From Acuticoccus sp. I52.16.1 (lineage in GTDB: Bacteria > Pseudomonadota > Alphaproteobacteria > Rhizobiales > Amorphaceae), in contig NZ_CP094828.1 in NCBI RefSeq assembly GCF_022865125.1, positions 682,001 through 746,000 of the forward strand: a DNA stretch of 64,000 nucleotides, written 5' to 3'. This document shows, piece by piece, positions 1-9,208 of the stretch. The notes below the pieces were generated by a model. The model did not search any database and had not been told where the DNA came from. It saw only the letters and a list, made by a program, of their open reading frames with translations. A program made the position numbers and the translations under genes. Within the stretch, counting starts at the first letter, position 1. Each line of letters opens with the position of its first letter.

Positions 1-82
1 TCAGACCATATCACCCTTAGATTGAAAAGATCGAACGGCACAACTTATCGAGCCGGATCGTCGCACGGGGTATGAAGGCACG

Positions 83-110
83 AAAAAGCGGCGGCCCGGT
101 GGACCGCCGC
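83..110 (-). terminator. Rho-independent terminator after tolC
   Basis: Read on the minus strand, a GC stem (GCGGCGG pairing with CCGCCGC, 9-base loop) is followed directly by TTTTT. It lies about 30 bases past the tolC stop codon, so it probably ends the pcm/tolC transcription. The remaining bases 1-82 hold no gene I can support. Confidence 0.8.
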
Positions 111-140
111 TCGAAAGATCGTCCGGACCGTGGCCGCCGG

Positions 141-1517
141 TCAGCGGCCGTCGGGGGTACCCGCGCCGTACCACTTGTTGCGCACCGAGTCGGTGTGCTC
201 CTCCGGCCGGTAGGCGGCGACGTTGATGCCCAGCGCCGTCACGTTGAGCCGGCCGACGTTGGACAGGAGCTGGAAGGCCGCCGCATCCTTGTCGCGCTGC
301 GCGTTGACGAGGGTGATCTGCGCGCTGATGAGGTCGCGCTGCGCATCGAGTACGTCGAGCGTGGTGCGCTGGCCGACGCGCTGCTCCTCGATCACGCCTT
401 CCAGCGCGAGCTGCGCCGAGAACACGCCCGTCTGCGCGTTGCGGATGGAGCGGACCGAGGACTGGAAGCTCGACCACGAGGTCGCCACCGATTGGCGCAC
501 GATGTTGCGGTTGACGTCGACCTGGAGCCGCGCCGCGCCCAGGCTCTCCTTCGATTGCCGCACCCGCGCCGAGACGAGGCCGCGCTGGTAGATCGGGATC
601 GTCAGGTTGAGGCCGACGCGGGCGTCGTCGGTACGCTCGGTGCGGCCGACGGTCTGGAAGGTGGAGCTGGCCGACGCGGTGGCCCCCAGGCTCGGCAGGA
701 ACTGACCTTCCAGGGTGGCGACGTTGAAGATGTTGACGTCGACATTGTGCAGCGAGGCCATGATCGCCGGGTGGCGCTGCTGGCCGACGTTGAGCGCGTC
801 CGGCAGCGACTTGGGCAGCAGCCGCTCGACGTTGAAGTTGTCGCGCAGGTTGTTGGCGACGAGGTTGGTCTGGCGCTGGTAGGTGGCGCGGGCGGCCTCG
901 TAGTTGGCCTCCGAGGCGTTGAGCAGCGCCTGCGACTCGGCGCGGCGGGCCTCGGCCTGCGAGACGTCGGTGCGGGTGCCCTCACCCACCTCGAAGCGGT
1001 CGCGCGCGGCGCGGACCTGCTCGCCGAGGAACTCCACATCGTCGGTCCGCAGCTTCACGATCTGGCGGAACAGCAGCACGTCGAGGAAGGACACCGCCGT
1101 CTGGAGGAGGATGTCCTGCTCGGTGACCTCGAGCTCGGAGCGCTGCGCCAGCACCGAGGCTTCGGCCTGGCGGATCGAGTTGCGGACCTGGAAGCCCTGG
1201 AAGATCGGCTGCGTCAGCTGCAGCGAGAAGCCCAGCGTGTTGCTGGCGGTGTGGCCGGCGACGAGCGGGGCGCCGTGAACCTGGGTGGTGGAGGTCAGGT
1301 ACTGGACCGAGCCTTCCACCAGCGGCCGGTTCTGTGACCGGGCGATGGCGATGTCCTCGTCGACCGAGCGGAGCTGGGCGCGGGCGACGTTGAGCTGGGG
1401 GTTGGTGGAATAAGCCGCTGCGAGTGACTCGGTCATCGTCTGCGACGACGCCGGCGTCCCGCAGACTGCGGCCAGAGTGACCGCGGCCAAGGCTGAAACT
1501 CGGATACGACTTGGCAT
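141..1517 (-). CDS. tolC: TolC family outer membrane efflux protein
   Basis: Outer membrane channel of 458 aa, the usual TolC length, serving tripartite efflux pumps and type I secretion. The first ~25 residues are a Sec-type signal peptide (MPSRIRVSALAAVTLAAV, ending near ASSQ). The mature protein opens with the family pattern MTESLAAAYSTNPQL and carries two long helical outer membrane efflux repeats (for example RAQLRSVDEDIAIARSQ and a second ARVRQSKESLGAARLQ block). The start at 1517 was chosen because GAGGA lies about 7 bases upstream; a longer reading to 1544 would put nine residues before the signal. A terminator follows. Partner pump genes are not in the window. Confidence 0.92.
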   Translation of the reverse strand: MPSRIRVSALAAVTLAAVCGTPASSQTMTESLAAAYSTNPQLNVARAQLRSVDEDIAIARSQNRPLVEGSVQYLTSTTQVHGAPLVAGHTASNTLGFSLQLTQPIFQGFQVRNSIRQAEASVLAQRSELEVTEQDILLQTAVSFLDVLLFRQIVKLRTDDVEFLGEQVRAARDRFEVGEGTRTDVSQAEARRAESQALLNASEANYEAARATYQRQTNLVANNLRDNFNVERLLPKSLPDALNVGQQRHPAIMASLHNVDVNIFNVATLEGQFLPSLGATASASSTFQTVGRTERTDDARVGLNLTIPIYQRGLVSARVRQSKESLGAARLQVDVNRNIVRQSVATSWSSFQSSVRSIRNAQTGVFSAQLALEGVIEEQRVGQRTTLDVLDAQRDLISAQITLVNAQRDKDAAAFQLLSNVGRLNVTALGINVAAYRPEEHTDSVRNKWYGAGTPDGR

Positions 1518-1733
1518 GCTCTCGTCCTCAACGAACCTGAGCATGTTCTACGGTCAGGGCAATTCGTTGAGCCAGAGTCGAGTTCCGACCGGACGGGTCA
1601 GAACGATCAGGCTACGCGCAGGTGCGTCTTTCCTGCAACGACAAATGAACGAACAATGAAGCTCGCGTGGCCGCGTGATCACAAATGCCTGTGATTGCGC
1701 CCCTGTCGCGCCGGAGCAAACTGTGGATGGTTT

Positions 1734-2402
1734 CTAAAAGACGAACGAGGGTTCGCTCTTGAAGCCCGGCAGCACGGTTGCCGCGGCATTGAAGGCGAAT
1801 CGCATGGAGACGCCGTGCTCGCCCTTGGTGAAGATCTGGGCCCGGCCGGAGAGCCCTTCGCCGTAGACCGCGACCAGGCGGCCGCCGACCTTCAGCTGCT
1901 CGGTCAGTGCCGTGGGCTCCACCAGGATCGCACCGTCGACGAAGATCACGTCGTAGGGGGCCTCCTTCGGCCAGCCGGCCTCCAGCGGGCCGCTGACGAC
2001 GACGACGTTGGAGACGTCCTCTTCCAGGTCGGCGGAGGCCTTGTCGGCGAGGCTGTCCTCGCACTCCAGCGCGATCACCGAGCCGGCGAGCTGGCCGAGG
2101 ACCGCGGCCGTGTAGCCGAGGCCCGCCCCCACCAGGAGGACGACGTCGTCCTCCTTCGGCTGGGCGAGCTGGATGAGGCGGCCGAGGATCGCCGGACGCG
2201 TCATCGTGCGCACCGGGCGGCCGATGGAATCGCGCAGGATCGGGAGTGCTTCGTCGGAGTAGGCGATGGCGCGCTGGTCGGCGGGGACGAACTGTTCGCG
2301 CGGGACCGAGAGCACCGCGTCCTGGACCCGATGGTCCGTGACGTCGAACGTACGAAGCTGGTTGTTCACCATCCGCGTACGCAGAACAGCCTCGTCACCC
2401 AT
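1734..2402 (-). CDS. Protein-L-isoaspartate O-methyltransferase family protein
   Basis: SAM-dependent methyltransferase of 222 aa in the Pcm family, whose classical role is to methylate isoaspartyl residues in damaged proteins. The N-terminal helix pattern RTRMVNNQLRTFDVTDHRVQ and the SAM-binding loop LLVGAGLGYTAA match the alphaproteobacterial Pcm-like proteins that sit upstream of tolC. The loop reads GAGLGY rather than the GTGSGY of E. coli Pcm, so catalysis on isoaspartate is not assured for this subgroup. The start MGDEAVL was chosen because upstream codons run into the tRNA-Cys region. It lies 216 bases upstream of tolC on the same strand and may be cotranscribed with it. Confidence 0.8.
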   Translation of the reverse strand: MGDEAVLRTRMVNNQLRTFDVTDHRVQDAVLSVPREQFVPADQRAIAYSDEALPILRDSIGRPVRTMTRPAILGRLIQLAQPKEDDVVLLVGAGLGYTAAVLGQLAGSVIALECEDSLADKASADLEEDVSNVVVVSGPLEAGWPKEAPYDVIFVDGAILVEPTALTEQLKVGGRLVAVYGEGLSGRAQIFTKGEHGVSMRFAFNAAATVLPGFKSEPSFVF

Positions 2403-2471
2403 CGTCGTTCTCCTCGCGGGTCCGGCCCACGTCGTAGGGCACCGGCGAGGCCACCACCGCGCCGGATCAAG

Positions 2472-2545
2472 TGGAGGCGACGGCCGGAATCGAACCGGCG
2501 TACACGGATTTGCAGTCCGCTGCGTAACCACTCCGCCACGTCGCC
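2472..2545 (-). tRNA. tRNA-Cys (anticodon GCA)
   Basis: Read on the minus strand, a seven-base acceptor stem (GGCGACG with CGTCGCC) closes a full cloverleaf. The D arm contains GGAGTGGTTACGCAGC. The anticodon loop CTGCAAA has GCA at 2511-2513. The T arm reads CCGGTTCGATTCCGG. The discriminator is U, normal for tRNA-Cys, and CCA is encoded at 2474-2472. It lies 69 bases upstream of the pcm-like gene on the same strand. Confidence 0.97.
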
Positions 2546-2806
2546 GCAGCCGGTTCGATACGCGAAAGCCTGCATGACGGCAAGCCTGAGTTGGGCGCCA
2601 TCTCGTCTCGCCACAAGCCCCGCCCGATCCGCGGCGCCCCGGCGACCGATCGCCGCCCACCCACGGCCCCACGGCCCGGCGCTTCGCCGCTCGAGGGCGA
2701 GGATCGGGGGAAGGCGCTCAAAACGCTTTTGCGCCCCTGGGCGACAGGCTAACTCTCAACGTACTGCCGCATATCGGCCGCGGCGCCCGACAACGAGGGT
2801 CACCCC

Positions 2807-5359
2807 ATGACGGACTTGGTCTCCGACGAGGCGCGCCTCACCTCCACCATCCGCGAAGACTGGCAGACCGGCTCCGTCGTCGACGTGACCTTGTCGGCGC
2901 TGGAACCGGTCAACGGCTGGCAGGTGGAGCTCGATGCGGGCGGGACCATCGTCAACATCTGGAACGCGGTGGTGCTGTCCAACGAGGGGACGCGTTACCG
3001 TGTCGGCGCGGTGGACTACAACCACCTCGTGCGCGCCGGAACCGCGGTCCAGTTCGGCATGGAGATCGACGGCGGCGGCCCCTTCGCGCTGCTGGGGGCC
3101 GAGATCGAGCTCGCCGCCGACGTCGCCGACGCGAGCGCCGAAGCCGGGGTGCCGGCCCCGCCGCCCGTCGCAGGCGGCCCGGTCCCCACCCCCGGCACCC
3201 CGCCGGCCGCCACCGCGGCCGAGACGCCCGCCCCGGCACCCGAGCCGGCACCCGAGCCGGCCCAGCCCGGACCGCCCGCCGTCGCCATCGCGGTCAGCGG
3301 CCCCACCGTCGTCGAGCCCGCGGGCGAGGCGGTCGACCTCGCGGCCTTCCCACCGGGCGCCTTCTCGGTCCGCGGGACCGCGATCGTCGACGCGGCCGGC
3401 GAGCCGGTGGAGATCAACGGCATCAACTGGTTCGGCTTCGAGACCGACATCTTCGTCGCCCACGGCCTGTGGGCCCGCAACTGGCGTGGCATGATGGACG
3501 AGGTGAAGTCGCTCGGCTTCAACACCCTGCGCATCCCCTTCTCCGGGGAGCTGGCGGCCACCGGCGGCACCGTCTCTGGCGTCGACTTCGGCTACAACCC
3601 GGACCTCGCCGGCCTCGACGGCCTCGAGATCCTCGACGCCATCGTCGACTATGCCGACACCATCGGCCTTCGCGTCATCCTCGATTATCACCGCGGCAAT
3701 CCCGGCGGCGGGCCGAACGACAACGGCTTGTGGTACGGCGACGGCCGCACCGAGGCCGACGTCATCGCCGAGTGGCGCACGATGGCCGCCCGCTATGCCG
3801 ACAAGCCCGCCGTCATCGGCGCCGACCTCATCAACGAGCCGCACATGGCGACCTGGGGCGACGGCTCGGCGACCGACTGGGCGGCCGCGGCCGCGCGCAT
3901 CGGCAACGCGGTGCAACAGATCGCGCCGCAATGGCTGATCATCGTCGAGGGCACCTCCGTCTACGACGGGGACGGCTACTGGTGGGGCGGCAACCTGCAG
4001 GGCGTGCGCGACCATCCCGTGGCGCTGAACGACCCGGCCAAGCTCGTCTACTCGATCCACGACTATCCGCCCTCGGTCTACGACCAGCCCTGGTTCAACG
4101 ACGGCCGGTCGCTGCCCGAAGTGTGGGACAAGAACTGGGGTTACATCGTCAAGGACGGCATCGGCCCCGTGCTGATCGGCGAGTGGGGCAGTTTCCTCGC
4201 CACCCACCAGGACCTCGCCTGGGCCGAGGAACTGAGCGCCTACATCGCCGACCTCGGCCTGCCGTGGTTCTGGTGGTCGCTCAACCCCAATTCGGGCGAC
4301 ACCGGCGGCCTGTTCGCCGACGACTGGACCACCGTGCGCCCCGAGGTGGCACGCCTGCTCGAGCCGTTTCTGGGCGAGACGCAACCGCCCGTCGCACTCG
4401 ACGCGTCCGCCTCGCCGGTCACGGCGGACTTCGTGGTTTCGCTGGACCGGCCGGCGCCGAACGACATGCTGGTGAAGTACGCCACCACCGACGGCACCGC
4501 GACCGCCGGCGAGGACTACGTCGCCACCGCCGGCACGCTGACCTTCACCACGGGTGAGCGCGAGAAGACCGTCTCCGTTCCCATCCTGCCCGACATGGAC
4601 ACGGAGGGGGACACGTTCTTCTACCTCGTCCTGGGCGGGGGTAGCGGCAGCCGCGCGTCCGGCACCGGCGTCATCACCGAGGACGAGCGCGGCACGGCCC
4701 GCCGCCCGGCTGCGATGCCGATGCTCGACGTCGCCAACACCGTCTTCGCCGAGGGGGCCGAGGCCGCGAGCTTCCGCCTCGTCCTTTCCGCCCCCGCCGC
4801 CGAGGACGTGGCGATCGACTTCACCCTCACCGGCGCGGACGGCAGCCGCACGGCGCACTCCGCGGTGATCCCCGCCGGCGCCCGCCAGGTGGATCTCGAG
4901 GTCCCCATCGAACCCGGCGTGCAGCGTTTCACGCTGGAGCTGACCGCGGCGGACGGCGCCGCCATCCGCAACGGCGGCGCCGAGGCGCAGCTCGCCGGAG
5001 ACGGCCCGCTCGGCAGCGTCACCGGCGAGGCAGCGACCGCGCAGACCCAGCTCACCATCGAACTCATCCTGGAAGAGGACTGGGGGTCCGGATCGCTCTT
5101 CAACGTCATCCTGAAGAACGTGTCCGACCACCCCGTCGAGGCCTGGACGCTGGCGATGGACCTGCCGTTCGACATCTCGGAGATCTGGAGCGCGGCGGTC
5201 GTTGCCGACGAGGGCGAGCGGGTGACCCTCGAGAACGCGCAATGGAACGGGGAGATCGGCCCGGGCGAGACGATCAACTTCGGTTTCATCGCCACAGCCG
5301 GCGGGATCGCGCTGGACCAGCTCGTCGGCGCCGCGGATTTTGCCCTGACTGTACAATAA
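2807..5359 (+). CDS. Multidomain GH5 glycoside hydrolase (endoglucanase-like) with CBM2-like and Calx-beta modules
   Basis: Predicted beta-glycanase of 850 aa. Domains in order: a CBM2-like carbohydrate-binding fold (~10-105), a Pro/Ala-rich linker (~115-170), a GH5 catalytic barrel (~184-525), two Calx-beta-like modules (~532-625 and ~637-732; the first has GTATAGEDYVATAGTLTF), and a second CBM2-like fold (~745-850). The GH5 acid/base is E344 in DLINEPH and the nucleophile is E459 in LIGEWGSF; YHRGNPGG and FWWSLNPNSGDTGG also fit cellulase-type GH5. Both end modules share the pattern EDW-x-xGS, a later IWxAxV, and FGF or FGM. There is no N-terminal signal peptide, which is odd for a polysaccharide-active enzyme; Calx-beta modules and a non-cleaved N-terminus would fit type I secretion, but no transporter is adjacent. 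GAGGG seven bases before the ATG supports the start. Confidence 0.9.
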   Translation: MTDLVSDEARLTSTIREDWQTGSVVDVTLSALEPVNGWQVELDAGGTIVNIWNAVVLSNEGTRYRVGAVDYNHLVRAGTAVQFGMEIDGGGPFALLGAEIELAADVADASAEAGVPAPPPVAGGPVPTPGTPPAATAAETPAPAPEPAPEPAQPGPPAVAIAVSGPTVVEPAGEAVDLAAFPPGAFSVRGTAIVDAAGEPVEINGINWFGFETDIFVAHGLWARNWRGMMDEVKSLGFNTLRIPFSGELAATGGTVSGVDFGYNPDLAGLDGLEILDAIVDYADTIGLRVILDYHRGNPGGGPNDNGLWYGDGRTEADVIAEWRTMAARYADKPAVIGADLINEPHMATWGDGSATDWAAAAARIGNAVQQIAPQWLIIVEGTSVYDGDGYWWGGNLQGVRDHPVALNDPAKLVYSIHDYPPSVYDQPWFNDGRSLPEVWDKNWGYIVKDGIGPVLIGEWGSFLATHQDLAWAEELSAYIADLGLPWFWWSLNPNSGDTGGLFADDWTTVRPEVARLLEPFLGETQPPVALDASASPVTADFVVSLDRPAPNDMLVKYATTDGTATAGEDYVATAGTLTFTTGEREKTVSVPILPDMDTEGDTFFYLVLGGGSGSRASGTGVITEDERGTARRPAAMPMLDVANTVFAEGAEAASFRLVLSAPAAEDVAIDFTLTGADGSRTAHSAVIPAGARQVDLEVPIEPGVQRFTLELTAADGAAIRNGGAEAQLAGDGPLGSVTGEAATAQTQLTIELILEEDWGSGSLFNVILKNVSDHPVEAWTLAMDLPFDISEIWSAAVVADEGERVTLENAQWNGEIGPGETINFGFIATAGGIALDQLVGAADFALTVQ

Positions 5360-5512
5360 AGGTGCATTTCATGGTGAACGCTTGAGCGTCTCGTGCATTG
5401 GTGAGCAGAGACGTGCGTCCTCGGGCGCCGTTCGGCCTTGCCGTGCGCAGACGAGCTGCCCGGCTGACACCCTGTGGACCCGATGGCAAGGGCCCTAGTC
5501 CTGGAGCGTTCC

Positions 5513-5776
5513 ATGAACGTGACGAACACGATCATCACCATCATCATCGTCGCCCTGATCGCGGCCGGTGGTGCCTACTACCTCGGCTATTTCGACGAGA
5601 CGACGATCGAGAACGCGGGCGACGCGATCGAGAATGCGGCCGACAAGGTGGGCGACGCTGCGAAGGACGCAGCCAACAGCGTGACGAACGCCACGGAAAA
5701 CGCCGCCGACAAGGCTGAAGACGCCGCCGACGACGCAGAGAGTGCGGCCGACGAGGCGGTCCCCGCCGCGCAGTGA
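5513..5776 (+). CDS. Small membrane-anchored Ala-rich amphipathic helix protein
   Basis: Protein of 87 aa of no recognised family. Residues 4-24 form one transmembrane helix (TIITIIIVALIAAGGAYYLG). The rest is a low-complexity helix rich in Ala, Asp, Glu and Lys with a loose 11-residue beat (ENAADKVGDAAKDAANS, then ENAADKAEDAADDAESAA). This resembles YtxH-like or LEA-like stress helices. The start was set at the ATG with GGAG seven bases upstream; an in-frame ATG 39 bases earlier lacks such a site. It stands alone on the plus strand between the GH5 gene and the LOG gene. Role unknown; membrane or envelope stress protection is a guess. Confidence 0.7.
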   Translation: MNVTNTIITIIIVALIAAGGAYYLGYFDETTIENAGDAIENAADKVGDAAKDAANSVTNATENAADKAEDAADDAESAADEAVPAAQ

Positions 5777-5853
5777 AATCTGCCCTGATTCAGGCAGCAT
5801 AAGGCGCAATCATCAGCGTCGCGCGATCGTTTCGGCCATGCTAGCCTAGCGCG

Positions 5854-6456
5854 ATGAACGGTATGAACAGCGTCTGTGTCTACTGCGGGTCGGCCACCGG
5901 TCACGACCCGCGTTTTGCCGCCGCCGCGGACGAACTCGGCACCGCCCTCGCGCGGGCCGAGATCACGCTCGTCTACGGCGGTGGATCGCTCGGCCTCATG
6001 GGCCGCATCGCCCACAAGGTGTTGCAGGAGGGCGGCCACGTCGTCGGCGTGATCCCCCGCTTCCTGCACGACCGCGAGGTGATGCTGACCGACGTGACCG
6101 AGCTGATCGTCACCGAGGATATGCACGAGCGGAAGCGCCTCATGTTCGAGCGCGCGGACGGCTTCGTCGCCCTCCCCGGTGGGATCGGCACCCTGGAAGA
6201 GGTCGTCGAAATGATGACCTGGTCCCAGCTCGGCCGGCACGAGAAGCCCATCGTGCTCGCCAACGTGGCGGACTTCTGGAGCCCGCTCAACGCCATCATC
6301 AACCACATGGTCGACGCCGGCTTCATCCGCCCCGGATGGGACGTCTCCTACGATGTGGTCGACACCATCTCCGAAGTCGTGCCCATGCTGACCGAACGCC
6401 ACGAGGCGCTCGCCGAAGAACGCACGCCCAAAGAGGCGACGCTGCGCCGGATGTGA
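5854..6456 (+). CDS. LOG family protein (TIGR00730 Rossmann fold)
   Basis: Protein of 200 aa with the N-terminal strand SVCVYCGSATG, the loop VYGGGSLGLMG and the diagnostic motif PGGIGTLEEVVEMMTW, which holds the catalytic Glu and nucleotide-binding Gly of LOG enzymes. Characterised members cleave cytokinin riboside 5'-monophosphate or other nucleoside monophosphates (AMP nucleosidase-like) to free base and ribose 5-phosphate in the cytoplasm. Many bacterial members have no proven substrate, so only the family is certain. It is followed on the same strand by a SAM methyltransferase about 100 bases downstream. Confidence 0.9.
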   Translation: MNGMNSVCVYCGSATGHDPRFAAAADELGTALARAEITLVYGGGSLGLMGRIAHKVLQEGGHVVGVIPRFLHDREVMLTDVTELIVTEDMHERKRLMFERADGFVALPGGIGTLEEVVEMMTWSQLGRHEKPIVLANVADFWSPLNAIINHMVDAGFIRPGWDVSYDVVDTISEVVPMLTERHEALAEERTPKEATLRRM

Positions 6457-6557
6457 TCCGCCGCGCGCACTGCACCCTGAACGGTCCGGCCGACCCGGCC
6501 GGCCCTTCTCCCCGCCGCGACCTCCCTCCCTATTCGCTGCACCACGGGTCCGCTGCC

Positions 6558-7271
6558 ATGCGTGACGAAAACGGCTGGACCGCCTCCGCCGATGCCTGGA
6601 TCGCCGACATGGACGGCGACACCGGCGACTGGAGCCGCCGCATCGTCCTCGATGAGCCGATGACCGCTCGCGCGCTCGCAGCCACGCCCAGGACGATGCT
6701 CGACGTCGGCTGTGGCGAGGGCCGCTTCTGCCGCCGCCTCGCCGGCCACGGCGTCGCGACCGTCGGCCTCGACCCGATGCCGGCGATGGTGGAGGCGGCC
6801 CGCGCACGCCACCCCGGCGGGCTCTACCTCGCCGGGCATGGCGAGCGTCTCCCCTTCGCGGACGACGCCTTCGACCTCGTCGTCGCCTACCTCACCCTGA
6901 TCGACATCGACGACCACGTCGGCGCGGTCGCCGAGATGGCGCGCGTCCTGGTGCCGGGCGGACGGATCCTGGCCGCGAACCTCTCGGCCCATTTCACCGC
7001 CAGCGACGGCGGTTGGACCGTGGGCGCCGACGGCACCCCCGTCTTCGCCATCGACCGGTACTTCGAGGCGCGCTCCGCGTGGTTCTCCTGGCGCGGGATC
7101 CATGTGAAGAACTGGCACCGGCCGATGAGCGCCACCATGGACGCCTTCCTCGGCGCCGGCCTCACCCTCACCCACTTCGCCGAGCCGCAGCCCCGCGGCG
7201 ACGACGCCACCGCGACGCGCTACCGGCGCGTCCCGTGGTTCGTCGTCATGGAGTGGCGCAAGCCTCGATGA
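6558..7271 (+). CDS. Class I SAM-dependent methyltransferase
   Basis: Protein of 237 aa with a UbiE/type-11 methyltransferase core. Motif I is MLDVGCGEGRFCRRL, followed by the acidic strand end GLDPMPAM, motif II DLVVAYLTLIDIDD and the post-motif MARVLVPGGRIL. The C-terminal part, with many Trp and Phe (SAWFSWRGIHVKNWHRPMS), is typical of small-molecule methyltransferases. The substrate cannot be told. The start was placed at MRDENGWT because upstream codons (GPADPAGPSPRR) look like spacer. It converges with cysS, with only six bases between the stop codons. Confidence 0.85.
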   Translation: MRDENGWTASADAWIADMDGDTGDWSRRIVLDEPMTARALAATPRTMLDVGCGEGRFCRRLAGHGVATVGLDPMPAMVEAARARHPGGLYLAGHGERLPFADDAFDLVVAYLTLIDIDDHVGAVAEMARVLVPGGRILAANLSAHFTASDGGWTVGADGTPVFAIDRYFEARSAWFSWRGIHVKNWHRPMSATMDAFLGAGLTLTHFAEPQPRGDDATATRYRRVPWFVVMEWRKPR

Positions 7272-7277
7272 GCCGGC

Positions 7278-8639
7278 TCAGGACGCGCCGAAGGTCCAGG
7301 TGGTGACCAGCTTGCCCTCGGCGTCCTTGCCGTCCATCAGCACGATTCCGGCGGCGACCAGCTCGTCGCGGATCCGGTCGGCGCGGGCGAAGTCCTTCGC
7401 GGCGCGGGCGGCGACCCGCTCGGCGATCAGTGCCTCGACGTCGATCGTCAAGCCGGCCGCGCGATCCGCCTCGACGGCCTCCTGCGCGGCGCGCACGCGG
7501 GCGAGGTCGATGCCCAGCAGCGCCACGCTCGCGGCGAGCCCCGGCGCCTTGGCGCGGGCCATCTCGGCGAGCCGCGTCACGGCGAGCGGGGTGTTGAGGT
7601 CGTCGCCGAGAGCGGCGAGCACGGCGGCGTCCGGCGGCCCGTCGGCGCTTTCGGCCGCGGCCCAGGCGCGCGTCATCGTGCGCGCCTCGTCGAGGCGGCG
7701 CTCGGTCCAGTCGATCGGCTGGCGGTACTGCGTCATCAGCATCGCGAGGCGCAGCGTGTCGCCGTCCGCCATGGCGAGCGCGTCGCGGATGGTGATGAAA
7801 TTGCCCTCGGACTTGGCCATCTTGCGCCCCTCCACCTGGAGGAAGCCGTTGTGCATCCACACCCGCGCCATCTCCGGATGGCCGAACGCGGCGCACGTCT
7901 GCGCCCGCTCGTTCTCGTGGTGCGGGAAGGCGAGATCGATACCGCCGCCGTGGATGTCGAACTCTTCGCCGAGGTAGCGGTGCGCCATCGCCGAGCACTC
8001 GATGTGCCAGCCCGGCCGCCCCTCGCCCTCGATCCCGGCGGGGCTCGGCCACCCCGGTTCGCCCGGCGCGGACGGTTTCCACAACACGAAGTCCATCGCA
8101 TCGCGTTTGTAGGGCGCGACCTCGACCCGCGCGCCCGCCAGCATCTCGTCCAGCGAGCGCTTCGACAGCGCGCCGTAGCCATCGAACGAGCCCACCGCGA
8201 AGAGGACGTGCCCGTCCGCCACATAGGCGTGGCCACGCTCGACCAGCCGCTCGATCAAGCTGCGCATCTCGGCGATGTTGTCGGTCGCGCGCGGCTCCAC
8301 CGTCGGCGGCAGGCAGCCGATGGCGGCGATGTCGGCATGGAAGTCGGCGAGGGTCGCCTCGGTCAGGTCGCGGATGGAGATGCCGCGCTCGGCCGCGCGG
8401 GCGTTGATCTTGTCGTCCACGTCCGTGACGTTGCGCACGTAAGTCACGTTCGCCGCGCCGTATGTGGCCCGCAGCAGACGGAACAGCACGTCGAAGACGA
8501 TGATCGGCCGCGCGTTGCCGATATGGGCAAAGTCATAGACCGTCGGCCCGCAGACATACATCCGCACATCCCCGGGGTCACGGGGGACGAAGGGGGCCTT
8601 GGCGCGGCTGCGCGTGTCGTAGAGGGCGATGTCGATCAT
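7278..8639 (-). CDS. cysS: Cysteine--tRNA ligase
   Basis: Class I aminoacyl-tRNA synthetase charging tRNA-Cys, 453 aa. The zinc/cysteine-binding start of the fold is [18 protein letters not shown], which includes the HIGH motif as HIGN. Other landmarks are [12 protein letters not shown], the zinc-site region [20 protein letters not shown] and the KMSKS loop as KMAKSEGNF. The C-terminal anticodon-binding helix bundle ends at WTFGAS. The start MIDIALYD was chosen over an in-frame ATG 63 bases upstream because the family begins about seven residues before the LYDTRSR strand. A tRNA-Cys gene lies about 5 kb away in the window. Confidence 0.96.
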   Translation of the reverse strand: MIDIALYDTRSRAKAPFVPRDPGDVRMYVCGPTVYDFAHIGNARPIIVFDVLFRLLRATYGAANVTYVRNVTDVDDKINARAAERGISIRDLTEATLADFHADIAAIGCLPPTVEPRATDNIAEMRSLIERLVERGHAYVADGHVLFAVGSFDGYGALSKRSLDEMLAGARVEVAPYKRDAMDFVLWKPSAPGEPGWPSPAGIEGEGRPGWHIECSAMAHRYLGEEFDIHGGGIDLAFPHHENERAQTCAAFGHPEMARVWMHNGFLQVEGRKMAKSEGNFITIRDALAMADGDTLRLAMLMTQYRQPIDWTERRLDEARTMTRAWAAAESADGPPDAAVLAALGDDLNTPLAVTRLAEMARAKAPGLAASVALLGIDLARVRAAQEAVEADRAAGLTIDVEALIAERVAARAAKDFARADRIRDELVAAGIVLMDGKDAEGKLVTTWTFGAS

Positions 8640-8836
8640 GACGACGCGGTATCCCGGCGGGCCCACATCCGCAACAATCTCTTTACGGGAAATACACCCC
8701 ATCCCCTAAGCGAGCGTTGGTATTGACGCCAACGCATTGCCCCTCCGCCCCATCCCGCGTATGACGAGGTGAACGACGCGTTACACGCTCGGATTGAATT
8801 CAGCGGGTACGCATCTGAAGATTGGGGTTGCCAGCT

Positions 8837-9004
8837 ATGGGTAAGACAGTCGGCGCGATGGCCGCGCTCACGATCCTGATGATGTTGATCGTCGGACCCG
8901 TCTACGTGGCGGTCAGCAATTCGCACTCGTTCGCGGACGGGGGTCGTTGCACCATCGGCCAAATCGGCTGCGATACGCAGGACCTGGCCGGCTACCGCGG
9001 CTGA
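8837..9004 (+). CDS. Small single-span hypothetical protein
   Basis: Possible protein of 55 aa. Residues 5-25 are hydrophobic (VGAMAALTILMMLIVGPVYV), a signal anchor or signal peptide, followed by a short tail with two Cys (RCTIGQIGCDTQDLAGYRG). No clear Shine-Dalgarno site is visible, and an in-frame ATG lies 15 bases upstream. It is followed by a strong hairpin that could end its transcript. No family recognised; reality is moderately likely because of the clean membrane segment. Confidence 0.45.
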   Translation: MGKTVGAMAALTILMMLIVGPVYVAVSNSHSFADGGRCTIGQIGCDTQDLAGYRG

Positions 9005-9013
9005 AGGATGCCG

Positions 9014-9037
9014 GTCGGGGCCGTTCGAGGCCCCGAC
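9014..9037. terminator. Hairpin between convergent small genes
   Basis: Perfect nine-base stem (GTCGGGGCC with GGCCCCGAC) and six-base loop GTTCGA, lying between the convergent 55-aa gene and the yqaE-like gene. There is no T-tract on either side, so it may be a bidirectional terminator or an RNA-stabilising stem. Confidence 0.5.
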
Positions 9038-9049
9038 GACGACACGATC

Positions 9050-9208
9050 TTACCGGCGTGCGATGACCCACACCGCGTGGATGATGCCCGGGATGTAGCC
9101 CAGCAGCGTCAGCAGGATGTTCAGCCAGAACTGAAGTCCAATACCGACCTGCAGAAAGACACCCAGCGGCGGCAGCAAAATTGCCAGCAGTACGCGAACG
9201 ACGTCCAT
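9050..9208 (-). CDS. YqaE/Pmp3 family membrane protein
   Basis: Protein of 52 aa, a length typical of this family of two-helix proteolipids linked to membrane potential and salt or stress tolerance. The sequence shows the family signature: first helix VRVLLAILLPPLGVFLQ, linker VGIGLQFWLN, second helix ILLTLLGYIPGIIHAVWVIA. The LPPLGVF turn and the GYIPGIIHA-hydrophobic end are diagnostic. CAGGAG lies 8-9 bases before the ATG. It sits alone, convergent with a small hypothetical gene. Stress induction is known for relatives but no specific promoter is visible here. Confidence 0.9.
   Translation of the reverse strand: MDVVRVLLAILLPPLGVFLQVGIGLQFWLNILLTLLGYIPGIIHAVWVIARR

Noticed and set aside
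2756-5356. An 866-codon open frame on the minus strand across the GH5 gene
   Set aside because: It is an antisense artefact of high GC. Its translation is Arg/Gly/Val-rich with no domain, while the plus strand shows clear GH5 motifs.
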